Positions 50,681-61,117 of a stretch of DNA of 64,000 nt are shown here, one piece after another (positions within the stretch are counted from its first letter, which is position 1; every line of letters begins with the position of its first letter). Source of the stretch: Colimorpha sp045576855. Lineage in GTDB: Bacteria; Bacteroidota; Bacteroidia; Bacteroidales; P3. The notes beneath the pieces are model-generated. The model worked only from the letters and a program-made list of their open reading frames with translations. It was not told where the DNA came from and did not search any database. A program made the position numbers and the translations under genes. The stretch covers positions 1-64,000 of the forward strand of contig JAZNHG010000037.1 of the NCBI GenBank assembly GCA_045576855.1, given 5' to 3'.

Positions 50681-53674
50681 ATGAAGAAAGGATGGAAGAT
50701 AACACTCATCTCGCTAGGGTCGCTACTCGGACTGATTGTGATAGTTGTTGCGGTGGCCCTATGGCTCATATTCACCCCCAGCCAGTTGACCAGGATAGTC
50801 AACAAATTGGCGGCCAACTATGTGACCTGCGACACCCACTTCGGTCGTGTGAACCTGACGCTCTTCAAGACCTTCCCCGACGCGGGTCTGACTGTGGACG
50901 ACGTCTATGTGGTCAACCCCACCGAGGGGGCCCCGAGCGACACGGTGGCCCGCATCGGCAACCTGACGGTTGGCGTCGATGTTAAGAAATTTCTGAAAGA
51001 GAAAGAGGTGCTGGTGCACCAGGTGCTGCTCGACGATGTGCAGGCCCGCCTGTATGTCAATGGTGAGGGCAAGAGCAACTTCGACATTTTCCCCAAGAGC
51101 GAGAAGGTGAAGGACACCACCAAGAGTACCTTCAGCCTCGACAGCCTGCCACAGATGGACCTGCGCAAAATCAAGGTCTCGAATCTTGGTGCCACGTTTG
51201 CCAATGCACAGAACGGCATGGATGCCGCCATCGAGGACCTTGACCTGGGCATCGTGGGCACACTGAAAGAGGGTAGGGTGGATGCCACCCTCGACCTCGG
51301 CACAGACCGTATCGCCCTCATCACCAAAGACAGCGCCGGCACCATAAGCATCAATGCCATGCTGGACGACATGGCCCTGGCCCTGAAGGCCAAAGGCAAT
51401 ATGAAGGAACTGGACGGCAAGTTGAAGCTGAACGTCAAGAAAGGCCAGTTCAACGACATGGTCAACGAGCGACTGCAGGCATCGAAGCACGACCTGCTGA
51501 CCGCCGAGCTCCCCTTCCACTACCGCGACGACCTCTCGCAGCGTGTGAACATCAAGGAGGGCCGCATCGCCCTCGACGAATATGCCCTCATGGTGAATGG
51601 TGTGGCTCGTATAGATTCCTTGATGTACAACATGAATATCGCCACTGATGGTAACTGGCAGGTGGCACCTCTGCTTGCCCTATTGCCTATGCAGGTACTG
51701 CCCAAGGGAATGGATGTTGACGGCAAGATATGCCTCGACGCCCACGCTGTCAGTGCCAAGCTGGGCGACACCCAACCCATCGTGACCGCCGCTGTGCAGC
51801 TGAGCGACGGCCGATTCTACTACCCGACAGCGTTGCCCTACAAGGTGAACCATATCAAGGGCGACCTCTCGGCATGGGTCGACCTGTCGAAACAGTCGGC
51901 CAGCACCGTCACCATCAAGAGTCTGAAGGCCCACACCCGCAACACCGATGTCAGCGTCAGCGGAGAGGTGAACGACCTGCTGGGCGACATGCATGTGGAT
52001 GCCAAGGTGAAGGGCTCGCTGCCGCTAGAGGACGCCAAGCCGATGCTGCCCGACAGCCTGCCGCTGGTGGCCGATGGCCATGCCGACCTCGACTTGCATG
52101 CCAATCTGAAGATGAGTCAACTGAAGGCCAAGGCATACAACAAGATGAAGGCCGACGGCACCATCAAGTTGCGCAACCTCGACGTCACATACGACAGTAT
52201 CCACGCAGTGGCTCCCGACCTCGACATTGCCCTGCAGCTGCCCACCAAGCAGCACAAGGACAAGATGGCCGAGGTTCATGTCAAAGGCAGCCGTCTGGAA
52301 TTCAATATGAACGGCATCGCCGCCCTGGCAAAAGCACCCGATGTGCAGGTGGCCGTCAACGACATCACCCGTGAACAACTGGCCGCCGCTGTGGTGATGA
52401 GCCTCGAGAAGACCGTCGCAACGATGGACAGCAACAGCGTCGACTTGAGTGCGCTGTCGCTTTCCGGATCGGTGCGCATGGATTCGACTCAGGACAACTT
52501 CCTGCGCAAATACAATCCCAACCTTGACATCGACCTGCGCCAGACCAAGGTACAAGCCGCCATGCTTGGCGAAGAGCTGTATATCAACAACCTGGACTTC
52601 CACTACACACCGGAGTTGTGCGACATTGCCGACGCCGACATCAAGCTGGGCAACAGCGACCTGCAACTCTACGGCAGTGTGCAGAACTTGGAGCCGTGGC
52701 TGAGCCACGAGCGGATGCTGGTGGGCGAACTGAACCTTACCTCGCACTACACGGACGTTGACCAGCTGATGGACATGTTCAGCGGCATGGGCAGCGACCC
52801 CGATACGCTGGAACAGATGCGTGAGGAGGACAACGTGCCCAAGGAGGCAAACCCCTTCATAGTGCCGCGCGACGTCGACTTTGTGCTCCACACCCACTTG
52901 CAGCGCAGCCTAGCCTTCGGCAATGACCTGGGCGATGTGGCCGGATCGGTGACCGTCAAGGACGGCGTGGCCGTGCTGGACCAGATAGGCTTCGTGTGCA
53001 AGGCTGCCACGATGCAGCTCACCGCCCTATATAAGTCGCCACGGCCGAACAACCTCTTTGCCGCTATCGACTTCCACCTGCTTGATATCCAGATTGACGA
53101 GCTGCTCGACATGATTCCGGTGGTGGACACGCTGGTGCCCATGCTGGCGGCCTTCAACGGCAATGCCAACTTCCACCTGGCTGGCGAGAGCTACCTCTTC
53201 GCCAACTACCAGCCCAAGATGAGCAGCCTGCTCGGCTCGGCGGCCATCAGCGGCAAAGATCTGGTGGTGATGGACAACAACAGCATTGCGCAGATTGCCA
53301 AGCTGATGCAGTTCAAGAGTTGGAAAGACAAAGACAACAAGATAAAGATTGACAGCCTCGACGTCGAGATGACTGTCTTCCGCAAAGAGATAGAGGTGTT
53401 TCCCTTCCTGCTCACGCTGGGCAACTACCAGCTCTGCGCATCAGGCAAGCACACCTTGGACAACCAGTGCGGCTACCATGTGGAGTTGCTCAAGAATCCC
53501 TTGCTGGCCAAGGTGGGTGTGGATGTGACCGGATCGCTGAAGAGCCCGAAGATCGCCTTGGGACAGGTGCGCTATGCGGACCTCTACAAGCCAGAGAAGC
53601 AAGGAGTGGTAGAGAAGGAGACCTTGAAGATGAAACAGATGATCCGCGAGGCATTGGAACGTAATGTAAGATAA
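50681..53674 (+). CDS. AsmA family protein
   Basis: A 997-residue protein with one N-terminal membrane helix (ISLGSLLGLIVIVVAVALWL) and a long periplasmic beta-rich body of AsmA type (LFKTFPDAGLTVDDVYVVN; then repeated D-L and NVKK strands). The AsmA/TamB-like family is thought to bridge lipids between membranes. C terminus is charged. The gene begins just after the lipocalin-like gene. Confidence 0.88.
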   Translation: MKKGWKITLISLGSLLGLIVIVVAVALWLIFTPSQLTRIVNKLAANYVTCDTHFGRVNLTLFKTFPDAGLTVDDVYVVNPTEGAPSDTVARIGNLTVGVDVKKFLKEKEVLVHQVLLDDVQARLYVNGEGKSNFDIFPKSEKVKDTTKSTFSLDSLPQMDLRKIKVSNLGATFANAQNGMDAAIEDLDLGIVGTLKEGRVDATLDLGTDRIALITKDSAGTISINAMLDDMALALKAKGNMKELDGKLKLNVKKGQFNDMVNERLQASKHDLLTAELPFHYRDDLSQRVNIKEGRIALDEYALMVNGVARIDSLMYNMNIATDGNWQVAPLLALLPMQVLPKGMDVDGKICLDAHAVSAKLGDTQPIVTAAVQLSDGRFYYPTALPYKVNHIKGDLSAWVDLSKQSASTVTIKSLKAHTRNTDVSVSGEVNDLLGDMHVDAKVKGSLPLEDAKPMLPDSLPLVADGHADLDLHANLKMSQLKAKAYNKMKADGTIKLRNLDVTYDSIHAVAPDLDIALQLPTKQHKDKMAEVHVKGSRLEFNMNGIAALAKAPDVQVAVNDITREQLAAAVVMSLEKTVATMDSNSVDLSALSLSGSVRMDSTQDNFLRKYNPNLDIDLRQTKVQAAMLGEELYINNLDFHYTPELCDIADADIKLGNSDLQLYGSVQNLEPWLSHERMLVGELNLTSHYTDVDQLMDMFSGMGSDPDTLEQMREEDNVPKEANPFIVPRDVDFVLHTHLQRSLAFGNDLGDVAGSVTVKDGVAVLDQIGFVCKAATMQLTALYKSPRPNNLFAAIDFHLLDIQIDELLDMIPVVDTLVPMLAAFNGNANFHLAGESYLFANYQPKMSSLLGSAAISGKDLVVMDNNSIAQIAKLMQFKSWKDKDNKIKIDSLDVEMTVFRKEIEVFPFLLTLGNYQLCASGKHTLDNQCGYHVELLKNPLLAKVGVDVTGSLKSPKIALGQVRYADLYKPEKQGVVEKETLKMKQMIREALERNVR

Positions 53675-53678
53675 AGAT

Positions 53679-54209
53679 ATGGCCATATTCCACCGATACG
53701 ACAGCACAATTCACGGCAACTATCGCAAATCCTATCTGCGATGCGGTTTGCTGACGGGGTTGCTCATGGCACTCTACGTGTTGGTGCGACTGCTGATGCG
53801 CACGCCAGTCGAGAGTCCTTTTTCGCTGGTAATCGACGCCATACTGCTGGTGGCGGTGTTCCTGCTGACAGCCTACTACCGCAACGCGCTTCCCGAAAAG
53901 AAAATCACCCTCAAGGAGGCCATGCTATTCGGCATGGGTACATCGTTGGTGGCAAGCGTGGTGTACGGATTGTTGCTGTGGGCCATCGGTCTGAGTTCGG
54001 CAGAACAGACCGTGCTGTTCACCAATACCATGACAGACAGCCATATCACCGCCGAAGACCCGCAGTTGCACTACTGGGCAGCGTGGTGGGCCATATTGTC
54101 GGGTATTGAGACCATCGTACTGGGTGCGTTTGGAGCCTTTGTGGCTGCTGTTCTCTTCCGAAACGAGAAGGCAGTTGTACATAAAAATATTAATGGAAAC
54201 AATAAATAA
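53679..54209 (+). CDS. DUF4199 membrane protein
   Basis: A 176-residue inner-membrane protein with about four helices. It begins YRKSYLRCGLLTGLLMALYV and has LKEAMLFGMGTSLVASVVYG in the middle, as in DUF4199. It precedes a GT2 glycosyltransferase by eight bases, an arrangement often seen in Bacteroidota. Confidence 0.82.
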   Translation: MAIFHRYDSTIHGNYRKSYLRCGLLTGLLMALYVLVRLLMRTPVESPFSLVIDAILLVAVFLLTAYYRNALPEKKITLKEAMLFGMGTSLVASVVYGLLLWAIGLSSAEQTVLFTNTMTDSHITAEDPQLHYWAAWWAILSGIETIVLGAFGAFVAAVLFRNEKAVVHKNINGNNK

Positions 54210-54216
54210 TAATATA

Positions 54217-55152
54217 ATGAAGGACATATCAATCATAGTACCGTCATATAACGAAGCCGAGTCGCTGCCGCACTTGGCAGAATGGGTGGACAGGGTGATG
54301 AATGAGCATGGATTCACCTACGAGGTCATCATTGTTGATGATGGTTCAAACGATGGCACGTGGCAGGTGGCAGAGCAGCTACATGAGAAGAATGCCTGTT
54401 GGAAGGGAATCAAATTCCGTCGCAACTACGGCAAATCGGCCGCCCTGAACACCGGTTTTGCGGCAGCTGAAGGCGATGTGGTTATCACAATGGATGCTGA
54501 CCTGCAGGACAGCCCCGACGAAGTGCCCGAATTATACCGCATGATTAAAGAAGAAAACTATGACCTGGTCAGCGGCTGGAAGAAGAAACGCTACGACTCC
54601 AAACTGGCCAAGAACATTCCTTCCAAATTCTTCAATTGGACCACCCGCAGGATGAGTGGTATCCATCTGCACGACTTCAATTGTGGTCTCAAAGCCTACC
54701 GACACGAGGTGGTCAAGAGTATTGAAGTGTATGGTGAGATGCACCGCTATATTCCCGTCATCGCCAAATGGGCAGGCTTTGGCAAAATAGGGGAAAAGGT
54801 GGTGCAGCACCGCAAGCGCGAGTTCGGTGTCACCAAGTTCGGCATGAACCGCTTCATCAATGGTTACCTCGACCTGATGAGCATCATGTTCATGAGCAAG
54901 TTCGGCAAGCAACCCATGCACTTCTTTGGAGCTATTGGATCGTTGTCATTCCTGCTTGGATTCCTAGCCCTTGTGGTAGTGCTAGTAATGCGAATGGTAG
55001 GCACCATCTCACTGACCAACAGCGTGTGGTTCTACCTCGCCATCCTCTTTATTCTTATGGGCACGATGCTCTTTTTGGCTGGTTTCCTTGGCGAACTCAT
55101 CTGCCGCAACTCCACTACACGCAACCAATACCTAATTGAAAAAGAACTATGA
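54217..55152 (+). CDS. GT2 family glycosyltransferase (DPM/GtrB-like)
   Basis: A 311-residue enzyme. GT-A domain: SIIVPSYNEAESLPHLAEW, IIVDDGSNDGTW, MDADLQDSP. Two C-terminal membrane helices, as in polyprenyl-phosphate sugar synthases. It would make a lipid-linked sugar, possibly the donor for the GT39 enzyme at 6582, which is only a guess. The ATG at 54217 is chosen; 54193 is an alternative. The stop overlaps ychF (ATGA). Confidence 0.9.
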   Translation: MKDISIIVPSYNEAESLPHLAEWVDRVMNEHGFTYEVIIVDDGSNDGTWQVAEQLHEKNACWKGIKFRRNYGKSAALNTGFAAAEGDVVITMDADLQDSPDEVPELYRMIKEENYDLVSGWKKKRYDSKLAKNIPSKFFNWTTRRMSGIHLHDFNCGLKAYRHEVVKSIEVYGEMHRYIPVIAKWAGFGKIGEKVVQHRKREFGVTKFGMNRFINGYLDLMSIMFMSKFGKQPMHFFGAIGSLSFLLGFLALVVVLVMRMVGTISLTNSVWFYLAILFILMGTMLFLAGFLGELICRNSTTRNQYLIEKEL

Positions 55153-56249
55153 GTCTACAATGTGGAATAGTAGGACTGCCCAATGTGGGCAAATCGACCC
55201 TTTTCAACTGTCTGAGCAACGCTAAAGCCCAAGCAGCCAACTTTCCGTTCTGCACTATAGAGCCCAACGTTGGCGTGATTACAGTACCCGACGAGCGATT
55301 GGCCAAGTTGGTCGAGATTGAGCGTCCAGCTTCGGTGGTTCCCGCCACAGTCGAGATAGTCGACATTGCCGGCCTTGTACGTGGTGCTTCCAAAGGCGAA
55401 GGACTCGGTAACAAATTCCTGGCCGACATCCGAAATTGCGACGCCATCATACATGTGTTGCGCTGTTTTGACGACGACAATATCACCCATGTGGAAGGAA
55501 CCGTTGACCCTGTACGCGACAAACTAACCATCGACACAGAGTTGCAATTCAAAGACTTAGAAACAATTGAAAACCGGTATGACAAGGAGGTAAAGAAAGG
55601 CAAAGCTGGTGGCGATATCCGAGCCAAAAAACTTGTTGAGGTGATGGATTTGTACAAAGCGGCCCTGCTTGATGGCAAGAGTGCTCGCACCGTACAACTT
55701 GACGACAACCAAGCCGAATTAGCGCACGAACTGCAGTTACTCACCACCAAGCCAGTCATCTATGTCTGCAACGTTGACGAAACGTCTGTAGTCAAAGGCA
55801 ACAAATATTCCGAGACCGTACGCGAGACTGTCAAAGACGAAAATGCCGAAGTACTCCTTATCGGTGCAGGAATAGAAGCTGATATTGCCGAACTGGAGAC
55901 TTACGAAGAGAAGCAGATGTTCTTGGAAGACCTTGGTCTAAAGGAAAGTGGTGTTAACAGATTAATCAAAGCCGCCTATCGCATCCTTGGATTGCAAACA
56001 TTTCTCACTGCCGGTCCCAAAGAGTGTCGTGCATGGACCTTCAAGAAAGGAATGAAGGCGCCACAAACAGCCGGCATCATCCATTCCGACTTTGAGAGAG
56101 GATTTATACGTGCTGAAGTTATCAAGTACGACGACTACGTAACCCTTGGCTCCGAAGCCAAATGCCGCGAAGCTGGGAAAATATCCGTAGAGGGAAAAGA
56201 TTATGTCGTCCAGGACGGAGACATTATGCATTTCCGGTTCAACGTATAA
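55149..56249 (+). CDS. ychF: Redox-regulated ATPase YchF
   Basis: A 366-residue P-loop protein of the Obg clade that prefers ATP, associates with ribosomes and responds to oxidative stress. G1 GLPNVGKST; NxxE instead of NKxD (CNVDET); C-terminal TGS-type domain (PKECRAWTFKKGMKAPQTA). Length is normal. It is more AT-rich than most neighbours. Confidence 0.95.
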   Translation: MSLQCGIVGLPNVGKSTLFNCLSNAKAQAANFPFCTIEPNVGVITVPDERLAKLVEIERPASVVPATVEIVDIAGLVRGASKGEGLGNKFLADIRNCDAIIHVLRCFDDDNITHVEGTVDPVRDKLTIDTELQFKDLETIENRYDKEVKKGKAGGDIRAKKLVEVMDLYKAALLDGKSARTVQLDDNQAELAHELQLLTTKPVIYVCNVDETSVVKGNKYSETVRETVKDENAEVLLIGAGIEADIAELETYEEKQMFLEDLGLKESGVNRLIKAAYRILGLQTFLTAGPKECRAWTFKKGMKAPQTAGIIHSDFERGFIRAEVIKYDDYVTLGSEAKCREAGKISVEGKDYVVQDGDIMHFRFNV

Positions 56250-56255
56250 CTTATC

Positions 56256-58991
56256 GTGAAGGTAAAATGTACATATAGTCTACTCGCCTGTTTATTGGCT
56301 TTGGTTTTCTTTGGATGTTCAACAGAGAAGGCCAAGTGGACCAATGTGCAGTTTCATAACACCACATGTCATTATAACGTATGGTGGAATGGTAATGAAA
56401 GCCTCAAAGCGGGCATTGAGAAACTAAAAAAGAGTGCCGGTGATGATTACACTCAATTTCTCATGCCTGAGTATTTAGGTAGTAACGATGCCGCTCGTTC
56501 TGTCTACCCAGAAATGGACCGTGCTATTGAAAAAGGAGTAAAAGGGATCAAAAAGCATAGTATATTCGTCGGTGGAGAAGAACATGTGCCCTATATCAAA
56601 GAGTGTTATCTTTTGACTGCCTATGCTACATTCTATAAACAAGATTATGTAGCTACCGAAAATACCTGCAACATTCTGATTAGCCAATTTAAAGGTACTA
56701 GAGCTGGTGATGAAGGTGCAATCCTGCTTGCACGATGCATGACGCGAGAGAAGCGTTATGCCGAGGCTGAAACAACCCTTGACCTATTAATACAAAACCT
56801 TGCCAAAGGCAACTTCAATACAAAATGCAAGGATAAACTCTATATGGCTATGGTTGAAGCCACTGTCCCACAAGAGAAGTTTAAGAAAGCAGTAGAATAT
56901 ATCCATCTAGCTTTGGAAAGTACAAACAACCGTGAGTCCAAAGCACGTCTCACATTCCTTACCGCTCAAATATATCAACAGCTGGACCGCAGAAATGTTG
57001 CATCCAAATATTACCACAAGGTTTTGTCCTATAATCCACCCTACGTTATGGAGTTTAACGCAAAGTTAGGGGAAGCCTCATGTGCAGATTTGGAACATAG
57101 CGATATCAAAAAATTGGAGAACCAACTGGACAATATGCTCCACGACAAGAAAAACGAAGAGTTCAAAGATCAGATTTACTATGCTAAAGGCGAAATGTAT
57201 CTTGGCGTGAAAGACGCACAAAAAGCCTGTGACAATCTTCGCCTGAGCGTCTCTTCTGCTAACAACAATCGCTCGCAAAAAGCGAAATCGGCATTGAGAC
57301 TGGCCGAGGTCTATTACGACATTTATGAGAACTATGACCAAGCTCAATTATATTACGACACTGCCATACAATGTATTAATAGCGACTATCCTAATTATGC
57401 CTCTATCAAACGACGCAGCGATATGCTGACCGAGCTTTGTTCATTCACACGCGTTTACGAGCGCTGCGATAGTCTACTTGCCGTGGCCGCTTTACCCGAA
57501 GCCGAACGTAATGCCTTGATACAAGCAAAAATTGACACTCTGCGAGCACAAGAACAAAGGGCTCGCGAAAAAGAGTTGCTGGACGATCTTAATGCAGAAA
57601 ACCAAGCACAACAGAACACGCTCAAGGGCGACTGGTATTTCTACAATCAAAACAGTGTTCAGAAAGGCAAAGAGACATTCCGGCAACGTTGGGGCATGCG
57701 TGTGTTAGAAGACTATTGGTGTCTTTCCAATAAACCTACATCCACCGCGTTCGCTTATGATTCCTCATCCGACGATGAAAACACCTCTGATTCATTGTCA
57801 GTCGGAGACAGCGTCATTACCCAAACCACCGCCACCACAACAGGGAATCCCGACGATCCTCACAATCCTGCCTACTATCTTAAAGAATTGCCACGCACAC
57901 AGCAACAATTTGATTCCATAGATTCACTGACCGCTGTCTGCTTGCTTGGTGCCGGCTACATTTTCTACGATGGTGTGCGCAACACCCCACGTGCATTAGA
58001 TTGCTACCTGAGGCTTGCCAAAGACTATACTGGATACGACCATATCGTACAAACATTCTACATGCTATATCGTATCTATGACCGACAGGGCAATACCCCC
58101 CAAGCCAACTACTACCGAGACATGGTGCTTATGGGATTTCCTGATAGCGATTATGCCAACCTGATTCGCGACAATGAATACTACAAGGAGCTACTGAGAC
58201 GTGAAGGTATTGTGGAAGATGCATACGAAGAATTATACACACAATTCGACCGCAGACGATACAGCACTGTAGTGCAGCTCTCCAATCAGGCAGATGAACT
58301 CTATACCGCCCATCCGCTGTTACCAAAATTCCATTACTGGAAAGCACTGGCTCTCGCCAGAACCGGTCATCGAAATGACGCTCTTTCCACCTTCCAGGCT
58401 ATCCTGAACGAAGTACCACGCACCGATAGTATCACACCACTTGTGCAGAGACAGATTGAATTGTTACAAACCGATACCACCACATTCTCCGAACAAGAGA
58501 GTCGTGATTTGGCTGTTACCGATACCATGCCCAAGCAGAATAAAACGACGGTCCAAACCCAACCGAAATCCGAGATAGAAGAAGAACTACCACCGGAAGC
58601 CCAGATATATCGTTATCGCGAGGGGCAAACCTACTATGTAGTCGTCATCATCAACGACCGAAACATTAAAGCTACCGAACTGCAATACAAACTCACAGAC
58701 TTCAACACCGAATACTACGCCAATGCTGGATACAAGGTTAACGCCATCTTATTCACCGACACCACACAACTCCTGACCATCCACCGATTCAAAAACGAGA
58801 CTGAGGCAATGAACTATTATCATCATCTTGGCCAGGCAGAAAGCCCTCTTCGACTCTATGCCGATGCCGACCACCGAGAATATGCCATATCCACCCAAAA
58901 CTATGCGACTTTCTACAATCGCAAAAACCCCGAGGCATACGATGCTTACTTCAAAAAATACCATCTGAAAGAAAACAAATCAAAACAATAA
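56256..58991 (+). CDS. porW: PorW/SprE-like TPR lipoprotein of the type IX secretion system
   Basis: A 911-residue lipoprotein (signal ending LALVFFGC; GTG start). The first domain contains WTNVQFHNTTCHYNVWWNG, then many TPR-like helices (about 80-430 and 530-760), a low-complexity linker and a C-terminal SPOR-like domain. PorW/SprE links the gliding/secretion motor to the translocon in T9SS bacteria. Thus the host probably has a type IX system, though no other T9SS gene is in the window. Confidence 0.72.
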   Translation: MKVKCTYSLLACLLALVFFGCSTEKAKWTNVQFHNTTCHYNVWWNGNESLKAGIEKLKKSAGDDYTQFLMPEYLGSNDAARSVYPEMDRAIEKGVKGIKKHSIFVGGEEHVPYIKECYLLTAYATFYKQDYVATENTCNILISQFKGTRAGDEGAILLARCMTREKRYAEAETTLDLLIQNLAKGNFNTKCKDKLYMAMVEATVPQEKFKKAVEYIHLALESTNNRESKARLTFLTAQIYQQLDRRNVASKYYHKVLSYNPPYVMEFNAKLGEASCADLEHSDIKKLENQLDNMLHDKKNEEFKDQIYYAKGEMYLGVKDAQKACDNLRLSVSSANNNRSQKAKSALRLAEVYYDIYENYDQAQLYYDTAIQCINSDYPNYASIKRRSDMLTELCSFTRVYERCDSLLAVAALPEAERNALIQAKIDTLRAQEQRAREKELLDDLNAENQAQQNTLKGDWYFYNQNSVQKGKETFRQRWGMRVLEDYWCLSNKPTSTAFAYDSSSDDENTSDSLSVGDSVITQTTATTTGNPDDPHNPAYYLKELPRTQQQFDSIDSLTAVCLLGAGYIFYDGVRNTPRALDCYLRLAKDYTGYDHIVQTFYMLYRIYDRQGNTPQANYYRDMVLMGFPDSDYANLIRDNEYYKELLRREGIVEDAYEELYTQFDRRRYSTVVQLSNQADELYTAHPLLPKFHYWKALALARTGHRNDALSTFQAILNEVPRTDSITPLVQRQIELLQTDTTTFSEQESRDLAVTDTMPKQNKTTVQTQPKSEIEEELPPEAQIYRYREGQTYYVVVIINDRNIKATELQYKLTDFNTEYYANAGYKVNAILFTDTTQLLTIHRFKNETEAMNYYHHLGQAESPLRLYADADHREYAISTQNYATFYNRKNPEAYDAYFKKYHLKENKSKQ

Positions 58992-59000
58992 TTTATTATC

Positions 59001-59399
59001 ATGGCAAAAACAATGGAAATCGAGAACAGCCCCATCAACATCATCACCGACGGCACCGTCATCAAGGGTGATATCGTCGCTTCCGGAGACTTCCGCCTGG
59101 ACGGAAAACTGGAAGGAAACATCCAACTGAATGGCAAGCTTGTCGTGGGTGACAGCGGAATTGTGAACGGCAACGTCCTGTGCCAGAATGCCAACATTAT
59201 CGGCACAGTCAACGGAAACCTCTCCGTAAAAGAACTCCTTTCGCTTCATGCAACCGCTCGTGTCCGTGGCGACATTCTGATTAATAAACTCAGTATCGAG
59301 CCCGGCGCCACCTTCAGCGGTAAGTGTCGCATGATTGATGAGGTACGAGCCCAGCATGAGGAGCAACCCGCCGAAGAGCAGCCTCAGGCCGAAGCATAA
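59001..59399 (+). CDS. Bactofilin
   Basis: A 132-residue cytoskeletal protein with a beta-helix formed by repeated G-x-I/L-x-G motifs (VIKGDIVASGDFRLDGKLEG, then NIQLNGKLVVGDSG). Bactofilins polymerise at the membrane and shape cell-wall synthesis. Located next to AmgK-RapZ. Confidence 0.92.
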   Translation: MAKTMEIENSPINIITDGTVIKGDIVASGDFRLDGKLEGNIQLNGKLVVGDSGIVNGNVLCQNANIIGTVNGNLSVKELLSLHATARVRGDILINKLSIEPGATFSGKCRMIDEVRAQHEEQPAEEQPQAEA

Positions 59400-59410
59400 G
59401 CAGCCATTTC

Positions 59411-60883
59411 ATGGACGTGCTGAAAAACCTGTTTGCCGCTTGGGCCGGCGAACCTTGCACCGAATGCCTTGCATTGGGGGTGGGGGGGTCTAGTAGACGA
59501 TATTATCGTCTATCTGGCATCTCTCGTTGCTGCATAGGCACAGTTGCCGACGACGTGCGCGAAAACGAAGCATTCTTTGCCTTCACATATCATTTTCGTG
59601 CCAAAGATATGCCCGTGCCCGAACTATACGTAGTAGCCGATGACCGAAAGCACTACCTTCAACAGGACCTCGGCGACCTGACTCTTTACGGTCTGCTGTA
59701 TGAAAAGAAGAGGCAGGGCGGTGGATTCGACCCTGAGATGATGTCGCTCTACCGCCAAGCATTGACAGACTTGGCAGCTATCCAGCAAGTCGGCGCCGAC
59801 ATCGACTTCAGCTATGCCTATCCTCGAGCCGCCTTCGATAGTCGATCTATCCACTGGGACCTAAACTACTTTAAATATTACTTTTTGAAGCTGGCAAATA
59901 TCCCCTTCGATGAACAACGTCTCGAAGAAGACTTTGACCATCTGTCAGAATTCCTGCAACAGGCCGATTGCCATTACTTTCTCTACCGCGACTTCAATCC
60001 GCGCAATATCATGATAGTGCAACCCGAAAAAAAGAGAGGGGAGAAGGGAGAGCGCCTGCCAACTGCCACCAAACCCCTATCCAATCTCCACTACATTGAC
60101 TATCAAGGAGGCCGACGTGGAGCAGCACAATATGATGTCGCCTCACTACTCTTCAGTGCCAAAAGCGATTTACCCGACGCCTACCGAAACGAACTACTGA
60201 CACACTACTTGAATATACGCCAACTGCACGGCAACCAACGACAGCAATGGCTCGTGTACTTCTGGGGATATGTCCTCATTCGTATCCTGCAGACCCTCGG
60301 TGCCTACGGATTCCGAGGATTGTACGAAAAGAAAGAATACTTCATACAAAGCATACCCTTGGCTTTGCGGAACCTGCGCAACCTTGTAGCCGAACATTCA
60401 CTACCCATTGAACTGCCAGAACTGCAACAGGCACTACACAGGCTGACGGACTCCCAATTGGCAGCCATGCCCACCAGTGACATCGGCAACAAACTAACCG
60501 TCAGCATACAAAGTTTTAGTTACAAACAAGGGCTTCCCGTTGACTCAAGCGGCAATGGCGGTGGACACATCTTCGATTGTCGTGCGTTGCCCAATCCCGG
60601 TCGCTATCCACAATACAAGTCCTACACCGGCAAAGACAAGCCTGTTATCGAATTCCTCGCTGCCGAGCCGGCGGTCAGTCTGTTTATGAACCATTCCATA
60701 GGCATCGTCAAGCAGAGCGTGGACAAATACCTCGAACGGCATTTCACACATCTCTCCGTCGCCTATGGATGCACTGGCGGGCAGCATCGCTCCGTCTATT
60801 GTGCCGAACAGTTGGCAAAATGGCTTCGGACATGCTATCCTGAAGTCCAAGTAGAGCTCAATCATCGCGAACAGAAGTCATGA
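59411..60883 (+). CDS. AmgK-RapZ fusion (sugar kinase with RapZ C-terminal domain)
   Basis: A 490-residue fusion. Residues 1-330: aminoglycoside-phosphotransferase-like kinase with FLYRDFNPRNIMIV and IDYQGGRRGAAQYDVASLL, as in AmgK, which phosphorylates recycled MurNAc/GlcNAc. Residues 345-490: RapZ C-terminal domain (SFSYKQGLP, IFDCRALPNPG, GCTGGQHRSV), which in E. coli senses GlcN6P. The fusion is common in Bacteroidota. A short insert of heptamer-like character (60031-60078, KKRGEKGERLPTATKP) lies inside the kinase just before IDYQGG. The exact substrate is not proven. Confidence 0.83.
   Translation: MDVLKNLFAAWAGEPCTECLALGVGGSSRRYYRLSGISRCCIGTVADDVRENEAFFAFTYHFRAKDMPVPELYVVADDRKHYLQQDLGDLTLYGLLYEKKRQGGGFDPEMMSLYRQALTDLAAIQQVGADIDFSYAYPRAAFDSRSIHWDLNYFKYYFLKLANIPFDEQRLEEDFDHLSEFLQQADCHYFLYRDFNPRNIMIVQPEKKRGEKGERLPTATKPLSNLHYIDYQGGRRGAAQYDVASLLFSAKSDLPDAYRNELLTHYLNIRQLHGNQRQQWLVYFWGYVLIRILQTLGAYGFRGLYEKKEYFIQSIPLALRNLRNLVAEHSLPIELPELQQALHRLTDSQLAAMPTSDIGNKLTVSIQSFSYKQGLPVDSSGNGGGHIFDCRALPNPGRYPQYKSYTGKDKPVIEFLAAEPAVSLFMNHSIGIVKQSVDKYLERHFTHLSVAYGCTGGQHRSVYCAEQLAKWLRTCYPEVQVELNHREQKS
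60031..60078 (+). repeat. Degenerate heptamer-like insert in the kinase domain
   Basis: Purine-rich AAGAGAG, GGGAGAA and GGGAGAG units are followed by CGCCTGC and CAACTGC, in frame. It separates the catalytic loop RDFNPRNIMIV from the following IDYQGG, which are normally a few residues apart. Confidence 0.6.
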
Positions 60884-61011
60884 ATTCTATACTCAAAGTT
60901 TACAAAATCAATTACGTTTGTCACTAGCCTTAGATACTTGATTTACTGCAATGTCCACAAATAGAAAGTTCTATTGTTAAAAATATTGATTACCAATAAT
61001 AAAATTTTTTG

Positions 61012-61019
61012 TATCTTTG
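61012..61019 (+). promoter_or_regulatory. TATCTTTG promoter, 61118 gene
   Basis: TATCTTTG about 98 bases before the ATG at 61118, giving a long leader. Confidence 0.7.
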
Positions 61020-61117
61020 CAGCCGAATGCACAACGGAAAACAATGCACATGCATGACGATTTTGCATTGAAAAACAACACAATATACCAAGAAGAAAAC
61101 TGAAAATAAAGATAACA

